Part shown: in pieces, positions 46,382 to 56,191 of the stretch
Layout: each line of letters begins with the position of its first letter
Position numbering within the stretch: the stretch's first letter is position 1
From: an uncultured Roseicyclus sp.
GTDB lineage: Bacteria; Pseudomonadota; Alphaproteobacteria; Rhodobacterales; Rhodobacteraceae
Length of the DNA stretch: 64,000 bases
Assembly: GCA_947494975.1 (NCBI GenBank)
Contig: CANLXA010000003.1
Span: forward strand, 372,001-436,000
Direction: 5' to 3'
Position numbers and translations under genes: made by a program
The notes under the pieces: generated by a model
What the model was told of the DNA's origin: nothing
The model's input: the letters and a program-made list of their open reading frames with translations, nothing else
The model's database searches: none

Positions 46382-46857
46382 GTGCGGCCGCCGTCATCGA
46401 TGCGCTGCGCGCGCGGGGCTGGATGCTGGCCACGGCGGAAAGCTGCACCGGTGGGATGGTCGGCGCCGCGATCACCGATGTGGCGGGGTCGTCGGATGTG
46501 TTCGACCGCGGCTTCATCACCTATTCGAACGCCGCCAAGGTCGAGATGTTGGGTGTGCCGCCCGAACTGATCGACGCGCACGGCGCCGTATCGGAGGAGG
46601 TGGCGGCCTCCATGGCCGTGGGCGCGGCCGCGATGGGACACGCGAATGTCGCCGTCTCCGTCACCGGCATTGCAGGGCCAGGCGGGTCCGAACACAAACC
46701 CGAGGGCCGCGTGTGCTTCGGGCTGAGCGTGGCGGGCAACACGATGACGGAGACGGTCGAATTTGGCGCAATCGGCCGAGCCGAGGTGCGACGGGCCACC
46801 GTGGCCCATGCGCTGGCGCTGGTGCTTCAGGCTGCCAACCCAAACGCGCCCGTATGA
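46378..46857 (+). CDS. CinA-family protein (NMN amidohydrolase-type C-terminal domain)
   Basis: A 159-residue stand-alone CinA C-terminal domain, related to PncC, which deamidates nicotinamide mononucleotide to recycle NAD. The signature TAESCTGGMVGAAITDVAGSS and the later VTGIAGPGGSEHKPEG are intact. The start is GTG at 46378, overlapping the pgpA stop; no ATG fits. Whether this single-domain form has PncC activity cannot be decided from sequence. Confidence 0.93.
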   Translation: MSAAAVIDALRARGWMLATAESCTGGMVGAAITDVAGSSDVFDRGFITYSNAAKVEMLGVPPELIDAHGAVSEEVAASMAVGAAAMGHANVAVSVTGIAGPGGSEHKPEGRVCFGLSVAGNTMTETVEFGAIGRAEVRRATVAHALALVLQAANPNAPV

Positions 46858-46998
46858 AAAGCAAAGCACCGCAAAACCGCCCAATAAACGGGCACTCGAT
46901 AAATCGCCTGCATTTTCAGCATACCTTCGCCCGATCGCCTCTTTTTCCCGCGCCGTGATCCCGCTTTGACGCGGAAAAACCGGGAGAGGGACAGAGAT

Positions 46999-48183
46999 AT
47001 GAATGGAGCGGATACGGCATGGATCATCGTCGCGACGGCGCTGGTTCTGTTCATGACATTGCCGGGCCTCGCGCTGTTTTACGGCGGGCTGGTGCGGGCA
47101 CGAAACGTGTTGAGCGTGTTCATGCACGTCTATGCGATTGCCTGTTTGATGAGCATCCTGTGGCTGGCCTTGGGCTATTCCATCGCCTTCGGACCTGGCG
47201 AAAGCGGGTATTTCGGCGGCTTTGAGCGGGCCTTTCTGACCGGTGTGACGGCAGACAACCTGAGCGGCACCCTGCCCGAAATCCTGTTCTTCGCCTTCCA
47301 GATGACCTTTGCCATCATCACGCCCGCCCTGATCGCGGGGGCTTATGTGGAACGCATCGGGTTCGGCTTCGTGTTGTTGTTCTCGGCCATCTGGATGCTC
47401 GTGGTCTACGCGCCGGTCGTGCACTGGATCTGGGGCGGTGGGTTTCTGGCCGATGGCGGCATATTCGGCGAAATCGGTGTGCGCGACTTTGCCGGTGGCA
47501 TCGTCGTCCATGAAACGGCGGGCCTTGCAGCGCTGGTTCTGGCCGTCCTGTTGGGTGCGCGAACGAATTCGACCACGCCGCCGCACAATCCGGGCATGGT
47601 GATGATCGGAGCGGCGATGCTGTGGGTCGGCTGGTTCGGCTTCAATGGCGGATCGCAACTGGCCGCCGATGGTGGCGCGGCCATGGCGCTGACCGTCACC
47701 CATATCTCGGCCGCCGCGGCCTCGCTCAGCTGGGGGCTGTGGGAGAAGATCAAATACGGGAAGGTGTCCCTCGTGGGGGTGGTCACGGGCACGATTGCGG
47801 GCCTTGCCTCCATCACCCCGGCCAGCGGCTTTGTCGGCCCGGTCGCCGCGCTTATCATCGGATCCGTTGCCGGTATCCTGTGCCAGGAGGCAGTGAACCT
47901 GATCCGCAACAAGGCCAGGATCGACGATACGCTGGACGTGTTTGCCGTTCACGGCGTGGGCGGGATTTTTGGTACCCTGATGATCATCGTGTTTGGCAGT
48001 GACGTGAGTGCCGCGGCGCAACTGAGCGGGCTGGCGATTGTCGGCGTCTGGACGATCGTGATGACCTACCTGATCGCCAAGGCGGTCATGCAGATCACCC
48101 CGCTGCGGGTGGATGAAGAGACAGAAGAACAGGGCCTCGACATCAACGTGCATGGGGAACGGGCTTATGACATGAGCTCTTGA
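46999..48183 (+). CDS. amt: Ammonium transporter
   Basis: A 394-residue Amt/MEP/Rh channel with about 11 helices. The typical LPGLALFYGGLVRARNVLS, the first pore histidine in HETAGLAALVL and the second in FAVHGVGGIFGT are present. The start at 46999 follows GGGAGAGGG. Most amt genes sit next to glnK; here none is adjacent. No -24/-12 promoter was seen upstream, in keeping with a GAFTGA-less NtrC. A strong terminator follows. Confidence 0.95.
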   Translation: MNGADTAWIIVATALVLFMTLPGLALFYGGLVRARNVLSVFMHVYAIACLMSILWLALGYSIAFGPGESGYFGGFERAFLTGVTADNLSGTLPEILFFAFQMTFAIITPALIAGAYVERIGFGFVLLFSAIWMLVVYAPVVHWIWGGGFLADGGIFGEIGVRDFAGGIVVHETAGLAALVLAVLLGARTNSTTPPHNPGMVMIGAAMLWVGWFGFNGGSQLAADGGAAMALTVTHISAAAASLSWGLWEKIKYGKVSLVGVVTGTIAGLASITPASGFVGPVAALIIGSVAGILCQEAVNLIRNKARIDDTLDVFAVHGVGGIFGTLMIIVFGSDVSAAAQLSGLAIVGVWTIVMTYLIAKAVMQITPLRVDEETEEQGLDINVHGERAYDMSS

Positions 48184-48206
48184 GGCGCCAAGACGACATT
48201 AAGAAG

Positions 48207-48236
48207 CGCCCGTAATCATCTGATTTCGGGCGTTTT
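48207..48236 (+). terminator. Rho-independent terminator after amt
   Basis: CGCCCG (48207-48212) pairs with CGGGCG (48227-48232), extended inside by AATCA/TGATT, and is followed by TTTT. It lies 24 bases after the amt stop. Confidence 0.9.
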
Positions 48237-48259
48237 CATAGCGACTACAAGGTGTGCAA

Positions 48260-48721
48260 TTACGCGCTGGCGGCGGAGGGTCCGTACAGGTCGGCGGCGC
48301 GCGCCTCGTAGGCCCGCACGATGCGTTGCATGGCATCCATGAAGAACAGCCCCGCCGCCCCGCGCAAAAGCCGATTCTTGAACTCGAAATCCACGTGGAA
48401 ATGCACGTTGCAGCCGGTCTCCGTCTCCTCGAACCGCCAGTTGGAGATCAGGTGCTTGAAAGGCCCGTCGACATATTCGGTGTCGATCCTCAACGCCTCT
48501 TCCCACAACATCACCCGGCTGAGGAACTTTTCGCGGAACATCTTGAAGCCCACCACCATGTCGGCATGCATCACGGCGTGATCGTCCACCGGCTCGACCG
48601 ACCGAACGCGGGTGGCGATGGTCCAGGGAATGAACTCGGGGTAGCGCTCGACGTCGGCCACCAGATCATACATCTGGCGCGCCGAATACGGCAGCGCGCG
48701 GGTTTCGGAATGGCTTGGCAT
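48260..48721 (-). CDS. Coq10/RatA-like SRPBCC-domain protein
   Basis: A 153-residue START/SRPBCC-fold protein similar to COQ10 and RatA. The N-terminal [19 protein letters not shown] and [12 protein letters not shown] segments and the end [17 protein letters not shown] are typical. COQ10-like proteins bind ubiquinone and support respiration; RatA has been described as a ribosome-association inhibitor. In an alphaproteobacterium the ubiquinone role is more likely. It converges on amt and diverges from hpt. Confidence 0.9.
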   Translation of the reverse strand: MPSHSETRALPYSARQMYDLVADVERYPEFIPWTIATRVRSVEPVDDHAVMHADMVVGFKMFREKFLSRVMLWEEALRIDTEYVDGPFKHLISNWRFEETETGCNVHFHVDFEFKNRLLRGAAGLFFMDAMQRIVRAYEARAADLYGPSAASA

Positions 48722-48805
48722 CGGCCCCTTTCACCTTTTCCCTTTGGCGTCCATGTCATAAACCCGACGGGGGAAATCAAGGGATCACCGCAAGGTGAGG
48801 GCGAA

Positions 48806-49345
48806 ATGGCGCAACCGGGTTACACTGTGGAACAAATGATCTCGGCCAAGTCGATTGCCGCCCGGATCGAGGATCTCGCCCGCGAGATCGAGGCCGAGTT
48901 CGCCGATACCGACAAGCTGGTGGTGGTGGGGCTGCTGCGCGGATCCTTCGTTTTCATCGCCGATCTGGTGCGCGAGATCGACCTGCCGGTGGAGGTGGAT
49001 TTCCTTGAGGCGTCAAGCTACGGCAATTCGATGGAAAGCAGCCGCGAGGTGCGCATCCTGAAGGATCTGCGCGGCAAGATCGGTGGGCGCGACGTTCTGG
49101 TCGTCGAAGATATCGTCGATACCGGCCACACGCTGCACCATGTGGTGGGCCTCCTGAAACAACGCGATCCGGCCCGGTTAAAGACGATTGCCCTGCTGGA
49201 CAAGCCCACACGGCGCGAGGTGGACATGCGCGCCGATTGGATCGGCTTCGAAATCCCCGATGAGTTCGTTGTGGGCTACGGCATTGATTACGCGCAACGA
49301 AACCGCAACCTGCCCTATATCGGCAAGGTCACCCCTACGGAGTGA
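48806..49345 (+). CDS. hpt: Hypoxanthine phosphoribosyltransferase
   Basis: A 179-residue type I phosphoribosyltransferase for purine salvage. The PRPP-binding motif [18 protein letters not shown] is complete, with [19 protein letters not shown] upstream and the base-recognition end [20 protein letters not shown]. The ATG at 48806 has AAGGTGAGGG upstream; the long upstream open frame is antisense to the Coq10-like gene and was rejected. Confidence 0.94.
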   Translation: MAQPGYTVEQMISAKSIAARIEDLAREIEAEFADTDKLVVVGLLRGSFVFIADLVREIDLPVEVDFLEASSYGNSMESSREVRILKDLRGKIGGRDVLVVEDIVDTGHTLHHVVGLLKQRDPARLKTIALLDKPTRREVDMRADWIGFEIPDEFVVGYGIDYAQRNRNLPYIGKVTPTE

Positions 49346-49477
49346 CGCGCGTTGCCCGCCGCGCGCTGCCAGACATTATTTTAGCTTATGGCTAGCCGTG
49401 ATCTTTGAGGGCTCGATGGCTGGTTTTGAACGCAACCTCTCCTGTAGCGTCTCCGCAAAACAATATGGGGCCGCTTC

Positions 49478-50446
49478 ATGTACAGGACAGCCGTTTCGGC
49501 AGTAGCATTGCTTTCTCTCTCGGCGGTCCCGGTCTTGGCCGGGCCGTTCGATGCCGTCACATTAGAATATTCCGGGCAGGCCACGCTTGGACAATTCGAA
49601 GCATCACTCACGGACGATAACGATTATTTTGACGTTGAGATCGACGGTCGGCTGACATTCGACGGCGGTTTCGGTGTCGCGTTTGGTGCGGACATAACGC
49701 ATGATTTCATCGGCAATTATCGCGACGCCTTTATATATTACGGGTTCTACGAGTTCTTGCCGGGCCACGAGATTCGGGTTGGTGTATTGCCGCCGTCAAC
49801 GGACAGTATCGGCCCGCAGGACCGCATCGGACACTCAGAATTCATAGAGGAAAGGCTGGCATTCTTGATCCTAGAATCTGCGATCAGCAGGATTCTACAT
49901 GAAAATGAAGAGCCGATGATCGGTATCGGTTATCGGGGCCAGGTAGGCGCATTCAATCTCGAGGCGGCCGCGCAGTTTATCGATGACCCGTTCACCGATT
50001 ATGAGATCTATTCCGTCGCCGCGTGGTATGATGGCATGACGGCGGCTGGCCTGAGCTACCGGCTTGGCGTGGGAACCGAAAACGTGAACATAGCCTCTGT
50101 CGTCAGCCTGCAGCGGTATTATGCGGGGATGAATTTGAGCTACCGCGCCTTCGATTTTGCGTTAAAGGCATCGGTAGGCGATTCAACGTTTGGGCCGGGC
50201 GATGCGAACGCGGTTGATCTGAGCCTGCGCTACACGCCGGACATCCTTGGACTCGACGGACTCGCCATAGGGGCAGATTACACCAGATATCAGGCGACCG
50301 ATGGGACACTCGGACAGGAAGTCCTCAGTATCGGTTTGGAATATACCCACGCGTCCGGACTGGGGGTGGGCGTCCATGCGGGCCGCAACAGGCAGAATGC
50401 TATCACCGAAGAAACGATGAGCGTGGAGGCGTTTTTCCGCTTCTGA
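49478..50446 (+). CDS. Porin-like outer-membrane beta-barrel protein
   Basis: A 322-residue exported protein with a signal peptide (SAVALLSLSAVPVLA) and alternating aromatic/polar strands, ending in EAFFRF, the C-terminal phenylalanine signal for outer-membrane barrel assembly. It resembles short Rhodobacterales porins in layout but I cannot assign a family. Composition is lower in G+C than its surroundings (49681-49740 is 42% by my count), so horizontal origin or relaxed codon use is possible. Confidence 0.75.
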   Translation: MYRTAVSAVALLSLSAVPVLAGPFDAVTLEYSGQATLGQFEASLTDDNDYFDVEIDGRLTFDGGFGVAFGADITHDFIGNYRDAFIYYGFYEFLPGHEIRVGVLPPSTDSIGPQDRIGHSEFIEERLAFLILESAISRILHENEEPMIGIGYRGQVGAFNLEAAAQFIDDPFTDYEIYSVAAWYDGMTAAGLSYRLGVGTENVNIASVVSLQRYYAGMNLSYRAFDFALKASVGDSTFGPGDANAVDLSLRYTPDILGLDGLAIGADYTRYQATDGTLGQEVLSIGLEYTHASGLGVGVHAGRNRQNAITEETMSVEAFFRF

Positions 50447-50533
50447 GCGACGCATGTGCAATGGGCAAAGGCCGGGCACCGCGCCGAACCGCACTTGTTT
50501 GCGGACATATGCAGGCCATCCGTGCGCCAGCGC

Positions 50534-50553
50534 ACGTCAACTTGAGTTGACGT
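50534..50553. promoter_or_regulatory. Perfect 20-bp palindromic operator upstream of cytochrome genes
   Basis: ACGTCAACT-TG-AGTTGACGT is a 9-2-9 perfect inverted repeat 67 bases before the cytochrome start. The right half supplies TTGACG (50547-50552), which with TACGCT 16 bases later could be a -35/-10 pair, so a bound protein would cover the promoter. The regulator is not known. Confidence 0.6.
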
Positions 50554-50619
50554 AAGGTTCCATCCGTCTACGCTTGGCGCTGAACGTCCAGCCGCCCCAA
50601 ACCCTTGGAGAAATCGCCG

Positions 50620-51099
50620 ATGTCCCTTCCCAAATCCCTGATCGCCGCCACCTTGATGGGAGGCCTCGCCCTGTCGTCCCTTGCGCTGACCGCCCACGCG
50701 GAAAGCCATGGCCAGAACCCCGCCGTGACCGCCCGCCAGGGGCAATTCCAGATCATGGCGCTGAACATTGGTGTGTTGGGCCAGATGGCGCGCGGCAATA
50801 CGGACTACGACGCCGAAACCGCGCAGGCAGCGGCCAACAACCTGCTGACAATGTCGCAGATTGACCAGCGGTTCCACTGGGTGCCCGGCACCGACAATGA
50901 AAGCATCGAAGGCACCCGCGCCCTGCCCGCGATCTGGGAAGAGGGCAGCCAGGTGATCGCGATCTGGGGTCGGTTCGGGGAAGGCGCCGCGGCGCTTGCC
51001 GAAGTGGCGGGGGACGGGCTTGACCCGATGCGCACGGCGCTCGGCCCGGTCGGTGCGGCCTGTGGCGATTGCCACGACGATTACCGCGCCGAAGAGTAA
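50620..51099 (+). CDS. Cytochrome c'/c556-type monoheme cytochrome
   Basis: A 159-residue periplasmic cytochrome of the c'/c556 class: signal peptide ending ALTAHA, four-helix-bundle body and a C-terminal heme motif CGDCH. Members bind NO or serve as electron carriers. The start at 50620 was chosen because GGAG lies about eight bases upstream; TTG at 50605 is unlikely. It is followed by a diheme cytochrome 73 bases downstream, probably in the same operon under the palindromic operator. Confidence 0.92.
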   Translation: MSLPKSLIAATLMGGLALSSLALTAHAESHGQNPAVTARQGQFQIMALNIGVLGQMARGNTDYDAETAQAAANNLLTMSQIDQRFHWVPGTDNESIEGTRALPAIWEEGSQVIAIWGRFGEGAAALAEVAGDGLDPMRTALGPVGAACGDCHDDYRAEE

Positions 51100-51172
51100 C
51101 GGCGTCTTCGCGTCCTGAGAGCGGGCGACGCCGGATCTGCGCCGCCCGCCCATCCTCAGCGAAGGATATGTT

Positions 51173-52072
51173 ATGCGCCGATTGGTTCGCGCGATCATCC
51201 TGTTGGCCGCGATTGGGGCATCCGCCGGCTGGGTGCTGACCCGACCCGTTCATATCACCGACGATGAGGTGGCGGCGCTGATCGGTGATGCGGCCGCCGG
51301 GGAAGCGGTCTTCTGGGCGGGTGGCTGCGCGTCTTGCCATGCGGCGGAAGATGCCAGCGGCGAGGCGCGATTGGTTCTTGGCGGCGGGCAGGCCTTTCCC
51401 AGTGATTTCGGGACGTTCCGCGCACCCAACATTTCGCCGGATCCAAGACACGGGATCGGCGACTGGTCCCTCGCGCAATTCCTGACCGCGATGCAGAACG
51501 GGATCAGCCCCCAAGGTCAGCACTATTACCCCGCCTTCCCTTACACGGCTTATCGGCTGGCGGATCGCCAGGATCTGGCCGATCTGTTCGCCTTCCTGCA
51601 AACGCTTCCGGCCTCCGATCAGGCCTCCCTGCCCCATGATGTCGGATTTCCGTTTTCGATCCGCCGGGCCGTGGGGCTTTGGAACGTGCTTTATCTGCGC
51701 GACGAGTATGTCGTGACCGGCGATCTGACCGAAGAAGAGGCGCGCGGGCGCTACCTATCCGAGGCGCTGGCCCATTGCGGCGAATGCCATACCCCGCGCG
51801 GGGTGCTGGGGGCCGTGGATCGCAACCGGTGGTTACACGGCGCGCCCGCACTCACCGGGCGGGGGACGATCCCGGCGCTGACCCCGGATGAACTGGATTG
51901 GTCCGCCGATGAGATCGCGGCCTACCTCAATGACGGTTTTACCCCGACATTCGACGCGGCGGGGGGGCATATGCGGTCGGTCATTGCGAACCTGGCCAAT
52001 CTCGACGCGGCCGACCGTGCCGCCATCGCGGCCTATCTGGGCCGCCTGCCCCCGGCAGATACCGCACCTTAA
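51173..52072 (+). CDS. Membrane-anchored diheme cytochrome c
   Basis: A 299-residue protein with an N-terminal membrane anchor (IILLAAIGASAGWVL) and two heme-attachment motifs, CASCH near residue 53 and CGECH near residue 203. Methionine ligands are not clear by eye. The segments FRAPNISPDPRHGIGDW and YYPAFPYTAYRLADRQDL match the cytochrome subunits of membrane-bound alcohol and aldehyde dehydrogenases, but no dehydrogenase is adjacent. It likely passes electrons to or from the preceding cytochrome c'. Confidence 0.9.
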   Translation: MRRLVRAIILLAAIGASAGWVLTRPVHITDDEVAALIGDAAAGEAVFWAGGCASCHAAEDASGEARLVLGGGQAFPSDFGTFRAPNISPDPRHGIGDWSLAQFLTAMQNGISPQGQHYYPAFPYTAYRLADRQDLADLFAFLQTLPASDQASLPHDVGFPFSIRRAVGLWNVLYLRDEYVVTGDLTEEEARGRYLSEALAHCGECHTPRGVLGAVDRNRWLHGAPALTGRGTIPALTPDELDWSADEIAAYLNDGFTPTFDAAGGHMRSVIANLANLDAADRAAIAAYLGRLPPADTAP

Positions 52073-52130
52073 CGGGCCGGTAACGCAGCGCTGCTAGGTC
52101 AAGGCGATCAATGACGGATTGAGTGTCGCC

Positions 52131-53579
52131 ATGACTGCCTTGCCTTGCCGTGGCCGCAACCCGGCCCCGGCGCATGTACCCCCCCGCGGTGCCGCGCCGC
52201 ACGACACCGACACGATGACCCGGATCGGCGCGCTGGCCGATGAAACGGGGCGCAGCATCGTCGATCTGGCGGGGGCGCTGCATCAGATCGATATCGATGC
52301 GGCGGGCCAGTTGATCGTGGTGGAAGAGGTCGCGGATCAGGCTCGCGATCTGACCCGGATCAGCCACGACATGACCGATGGACTGAAAGCGGTGGCCACC
52401 ACAAATGCCCGGGCGCTTGAAACCGTGAGGGGCTCGGTCGAAGGCCTCCGCAACTCGGCACGCAACAGCCGCGATGTGGCGAGCTGGGTCGGTGGTCTCG
52501 ACCAGACGCTTGCATCGGTTGAAGAGACACTGAACCAGGTCCGCCGCGCCAACCAGCGCATTGCCGAGATTGCGAAGCAAGTGAATATTCTGGCCATCAA
52601 TGCGCGGATCGAGGCGGCGCGCGCGGGTGACATGGGCCGGGGATTTGCGGTGGTGGCCGAAGCGATCAACGCGCTGTCGCGGGAAACATCCTCGGCGGCA
52701 GGCGATGTCACCGGGTCGACCGGAACACTGGCGGACCTCATCAAGGACCTGCGCCACGACGCCCTGGATATGAGCGGCGCGGCCAATGAGGTGATCGCGG
52801 GCGCCACGCAGGCCGATGAAGCGCTGAGCGGCATCAGCAAGGACGTTCATGACGCGTCCACCGAAACCGACCGCCTGTCGGCATCGGCCGGGGCGGTCTC
52901 GGATGCGGTCGAGCGCTTTGCCCCGGCATTCGAGCAATTGAACGCCTCCCTGCACACCACCGCGGATGCCGTGCAAAAGGCCACGCGGAGCGCCGATGAG
53001 ATCGTCGACAAGAGTGAAACGGCGGTGCAATTGACGGTGCAGATGGGCGCCGTGAACCGCGACGGCCATATGATCGAGGTGGTTCAGGATCTGGCGGGCC
53101 GGGTCGGGGCCCTGTTCGAGCGGGCGATTGCCGAGGGCCGGATCAGCGAACGTGACCTATTTGATGCAACCTATCGGCCCATCGAGGGCACGTCTCCGCA
53201 ACAGGTGGTGGCGCCCTATACCGCCTTTACCGACCAAATGCTGCCTGCCCTTCAAGAGCCGGTGCTGGACGTCGACCCGCGTATCGTCTTTTGCGCTGCC
53301 GTGGATCGCAACGGATACCTGCCGACCCACAACAAGAAGTTCTCGCATCCCCAGGGGGACGATCCGGTCTGGAACGCATCGCACAGCCGGAACAGACGCA
53401 TCTTCGATGACCGCGTCGGACTGAAAGCCGGGTGCAATACCGAGCCGTTCCTGATGCAATCCTACCGCCGTGACATGGGCGGCGGCGAATTTGCCCTGAT
53501 GAAAGACGTCTCGGCCCCTATCACGGTGCGCGGTCGGCACTGGGGCGGGTTCCGGATGGGATTCACGCCTGCAAATTGA
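52131..53579 (+). CDS. Soluble methyl-accepting chemotaxis protein with C-terminal sensor
   Basis: A 482-residue chemoreceptor without membrane helices. The coiled-coil signalling domain occupies the N-terminal half, with the hairpin tip [17 protein letters not shown] and [15 protein letters not shown]. The C-terminal region (about 330-482; [37 protein letters not shown]) looks like a Cache/PAS-type sensor. This reverses the usual sensor-first order. Rhodobacter has comparable cytoplasmic Tlp receptors. ATG 52131 is preferred over TTG 52119. No che genes are adjacent. Confidence 0.85.
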   Translation: MTALPCRGRNPAPAHVPPRGAAPHDTDTMTRIGALADETGRSIVDLAGALHQIDIDAAGQLIVVEEVADQARDLTRISHDMTDGLKAVATTNARALETVRGSVEGLRNSARNSRDVASWVGGLDQTLASVEETLNQVRRANQRIAEIAKQVNILAINARIEAARAGDMGRGFAVVAEAINALSRETSSAAGDVTGSTGTLADLIKDLRHDALDMSGAANEVIAGATQADEALSGISKDVHDASTETDRLSASAGAVSDAVERFAPAFEQLNASLHTTADAVQKATRSADEIVDKSETAVQLTVQMGAVNRDGHMIEVVQDLAGRVGALFERAIAEGRISERDLFDATYRPIEGTSPQQVVAPYTAFTDQMLPALQEPVLDVDPRIVFCAAVDRNGYLPTHNKKFSHPQGDDPVWNASHSRNRRIFDDRVGLKAGCNTEPFLMQSYRRDMGGGEFALMKDVSAPITVRGRHWGGFRMGFTPAN

Positions 53580-53589
53580 AGCGGCGGCC

Positions 53590-54960
53590 CTAGAACTGCG
53601 CCAGCAACTCGATGCTGCGGGCAATCGCCGCCCGTCGGTCGGCCTCGGGCAGGTCCTGGGCGATGTCCGAGCAATTCTGACGGTACTCTAGCTGCGTCTC
53701 GCGGCTTTCCTCGCGCTCCGAGCTGAAATGGCACCAGGCAAGCCCTTCCACCGGGTCGGCGGGCGCCTTGGTCGTGTCGATCAGGATATAGGCGAGGTTC
53801 TGGGCACCGAGTGTATGCCCACGCTCCGCCGCGCGTTGATAAAGATGAGCCGCCCCAAAGATATCGACCGGGCCGCCCAGGCCCTGCTGCAACATCACGC
53901 CCAGATCGTTCATCGCGCCGATGTCACCCTCTTCGGAGGCATAGGTCAGCAGGCTGCGCGCCGTGTCGTAATCGACCGGGCCGCCGACGCCGTCCCAATG
54001 CAGATAAGACAGTTGCACCGACGCGTCGAGATTGCCAGCCTCGTGAGCAAACCCGAACAGAGCACGCGCCCGGACCCCGTTATCGGGCACGTCCGGCTCT
54101 CCATCGACCAACAGATCGGCCATGTTCACGTGGGACCATGTATCCTGCAGCGCGATGCCACGCTCGAACCAGGTCGCCGCCGTGACCCGGTTCGCGGGCA
54201 CACCGGTCGCCCCGTAAGCATAGAGCAGACCCAGATCGTTGGCCGCCGCACCATCGCCGAGATCGAAGGAGCGTTGGTACATCGCGATGGCGCGTGGCAC
54301 ATCCTCGGGCCCGCCTAGGCCGAATTCCAGCATGTAGCCAAGGAGCCGCATCCCGCGGGCATTGTCCAACTGCACGGCGCGTTCGGCCCATTGACGGGCC
54401 CGCATGTCATCCACCGGAAGGCCCTCGCGGCCATTGAGGTAGAGATTGGCAAGGTTGGCCGCCGCGTTCGGCTCATCCCGAGCCGCCGCAGATTCGTAGA
54501 GCTGCACGATGCGCCCCCAATCGGGTGGCCCCAGAAGACCACTTTCCAGAAGCAGGGCGTAATTGTTCTCACCAAACTGACTGCCGCCCTCGATGGCCTG
54601 CAAGTAGAGTTGTTCGGCACGCGACGCATCGACCGCCTGCCCCAGCGAGCCGTGATGATAAATCCGGCCAAGGTTGTTCAGCCCGGCGGCGGAGCCAAGC
54701 CCGGCCGCCTGGGTGTAGAGCGCGAGCGCCTGTGCCTCGTCCCGCGGTAGGCCGCCCACCCCGTCTTCGAACATGGTCGCCATCAGGTTGATCGCATCGG
54801 GGTTCCCGGCATCGGCCAATGGCCGGGCGATCTCAACGGCGCGGGCGAAGTCATCGGCCCTGTAGGCCGCACGTGCATCGTCCACGGTCTGGGCCGCCAG
54901 CGGCAGGGCGAGACAAAGGGCAAGGCCAGCGGCCAGGATACAATTCTGGGGGCGGATCAT
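53590..54960 (-). CDS. Sel1-repeat (TPR-like) secreted protein
   Basis: A 456-residue exported protein: signal peptide (AAGLALCLALPLAAQ) then about ten Sel1-like repeats of 36 residues (for example AQALALYTQAAGLGSAAGLNNLGRIY trimmed to its A-x(6)-Y pattern, and AIAMYQRSFDLGDGAAANDL). Sel1 arrays form alpha-solenoids that scaffold protein complexes, often in the periplasm. No catalytic domain is seen. It converges on the chemoreceptor gene with 10 bases between stops. ATG 54960 begins exactly at the signal peptide. Confidence 0.88.
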   Translation of the reverse strand: MIRPQNCILAAGLALCLALPLAAQTVDDARAAYRADDFARAVEIARPLADAGNPDAINLMATMFEDGVGGLPRDEAQALALYTQAAGLGSAAGLNNLGRIYHHGSLGQAVDASRAEQLYLQAIEGGSQFGENNYALLLESGLLGPPDWGRIVQLYESAAARDEPNAAANLANLYLNGREGLPVDDMRARQWAERAVQLDNARGMRLLGYMLEFGLGGPEDVPRAIAMYQRSFDLGDGAAANDLGLLYAYGATGVPANRVTAATWFERGIALQDTWSHVNMADLLVDGEPDVPDNGVRARALFGFAHEAGNLDASVQLSYLHWDGVGGPVDYDTARSLLTYASEEGDIGAMNDLGVMLQQGLGGPVDIFGAAHLYQRAAERGHTLGAQNLAYILIDTTKAPADPVEGLAWCHFSSEREESRETQLEYRQNCSDIAQDLPEADRRAAIARSIELLAQF

Positions 54961-55045
54961 TGACGGACACCTATCGGCAAGGGGGGACGAATGGGTTCCC
55001 GTCGAGCCTAGCGCAGCATCGCCGCGGGGCGAAGTCCGGTTTTCC

Positions 55046-55999
55046 TTAGGCGTGGCCGAGCTTTGCAAGCCTGTTGTCCCGCAACCGCGCGAAATCATCG
55101 CCCGCATGGTAGGACGAGCGGGTGAGCGGCGTCGCCGACACCATCAGGAAGCCCTTGCCCCAGGCGGCTTTCTCATATCCCGCGAATTCGTCAGGCGTCA
55201 CGAACCGATCCACCGCGTGGTGTTTCGGCGTCGGTTGCAGGTACTGGCCGATGGTCAGGAAATCGATATCCGCCGCGCGCATGTCATCCATCACTTGCAG
55301 CACGGCCTGACGGTCTTCCCCCAGGCCCACCATGATGCCGGATTTGGTGAAAATGGTCGGATCCTGCTCCTTCACACGCTGGAGCAGGCGCAGCGAATGG
55401 AAATAGCGCGCGCCGGGGCGGACCTCGGGATAGAGGCCGGGGACCGTTTCGAGGTTGTGGTTGAAGACGTCGGGCTTGGCCTGCACCACGATATTCAGAA
55501 CCTCATCGGGCGCTTTGATGAAATCCGGTGTCAGGATCTCGATCGTCGTGCCGGGGGCGCGATGGCGAATGGCGCGAATGGTCTGGGCGAAATGCTCCGC
55601 CCCGCCATCGGAGACATCATCACGGTCCACCGATGTGACGACCACGTGCTTGAGGCCAAGTTTCTGGACGGCATCGGCCACGCGGCCCGGCTCAAACGCA
55701 TCAAGCGGCTCCGGCGGTTTGCCGGTGGCGATGTTGCAAAATGTGCAAGCCCGCGTACAGACCTCGCCCATAATCATCATGGTGGCGTGGCCTTGGCTCC
55801 AGCATTCGCCGACATTGGGGCAGCCGGCCTCTTCGCACACGGTGGTCAGCTTGTGATCGCGCATGATCTTGGCGGTGGATTTGTAGCCCTCCCCCACGGG
55901 CGCCTTCACACGGATCCAGGACGGCTTCTTGGGCTGAGGATTGTCCGGGCGCCGCGCCTTTTCAGGGTGGCGCTGTTCGGGGATCTTCAGATCGCGCAT
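55046..55999 (-). CDS. lipA: Lipoyl synthase
   Basis: A 317-residue radical-SAM enzyme inserting sulfur into octanoyl groups. Both iron-sulfur sites are visible: the auxiliary cluster [12 protein letters not shown] and the radical-SAM CTRACTFC. The C-terminal [10 protein letters not shown] supplies the serine ligand of the auxiliary cluster. ATG 55999 is about ten bases from GGAG; a TTG three codons earlier lies too close to it. No lipB is adjacent. Confidence 0.96.
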   Translation of the reverse strand: MRDLKIPEQRHPEKARRPDNPQPKKPSWIRVKAPVGEGYKSTAKIMRDHKLTTVCEEAGCPNVGECWSQGHATMMIMGEVCTRACTFCNIATGKPPEPLDAFEPGRVADAVQKLGLKHVVVTSVDRDDVSDGGAEHFAQTIRAIRHRAPGTTIEILTPDFIKAPDEVLNIVVQAKPDVFNHNLETVPGLYPEVRPGARYFHSLRLLQRVKEQDPTIFTKSGIMVGLGEDRQAVLQVMDDMRAADIDFLTIGQYLQPTPKHHAVDRFVTPDEFAGYEKAAWGKGFLMVSATPLTRSSYHAGDDFARLRDNRLAKLGHA

Positions 56000-56134
56000 T
56001 TCGGTCAAGCTCCGGCCATGTCGTTACCGAGTATGTAGCGCTTAGAAGGCGTTACGTCACCCTTGCGAAACGACACAGCCGGGTTGCGTCCGGCGCAACC
56101 CGCGCCGATAGGCGGGAATAGTGGTTGGGCCGAG

Positions 56135-56164
56135 AAAAAGGGAGGCGCAATCATCGCGCCTCCC
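56135..56164 (-). terminator. Terminator of the acidic-protein gene
   Basis: GGGAGGCGC (56140-56148) pairs perfectly with GCGCCTCCC (56156-56164), loop seven bases. Read on the minus strand the stem is followed by TTTTT. It lies 28 bases past the stop of the acidic protein gene. Confidence 0.9.
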
Positions 56165-56191
56165 TTACCTGACTGACCAATCATTGCCGCC

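Noticed and set aside
46858-46998. Sigma-54 (-24/-12) promoter upstream of amt
   Set aside because: No TGGCAC-N5-TTGC-like element was found; the nearest GGGCAC lacks the downstream half.
46195-48153. 652-codon open frame on the minus strand opposite cinA and amt
   Set aside because: Low-complexity His/Arg-rich translation with no motif; amt and cinA on the other strand are clearly genuine.
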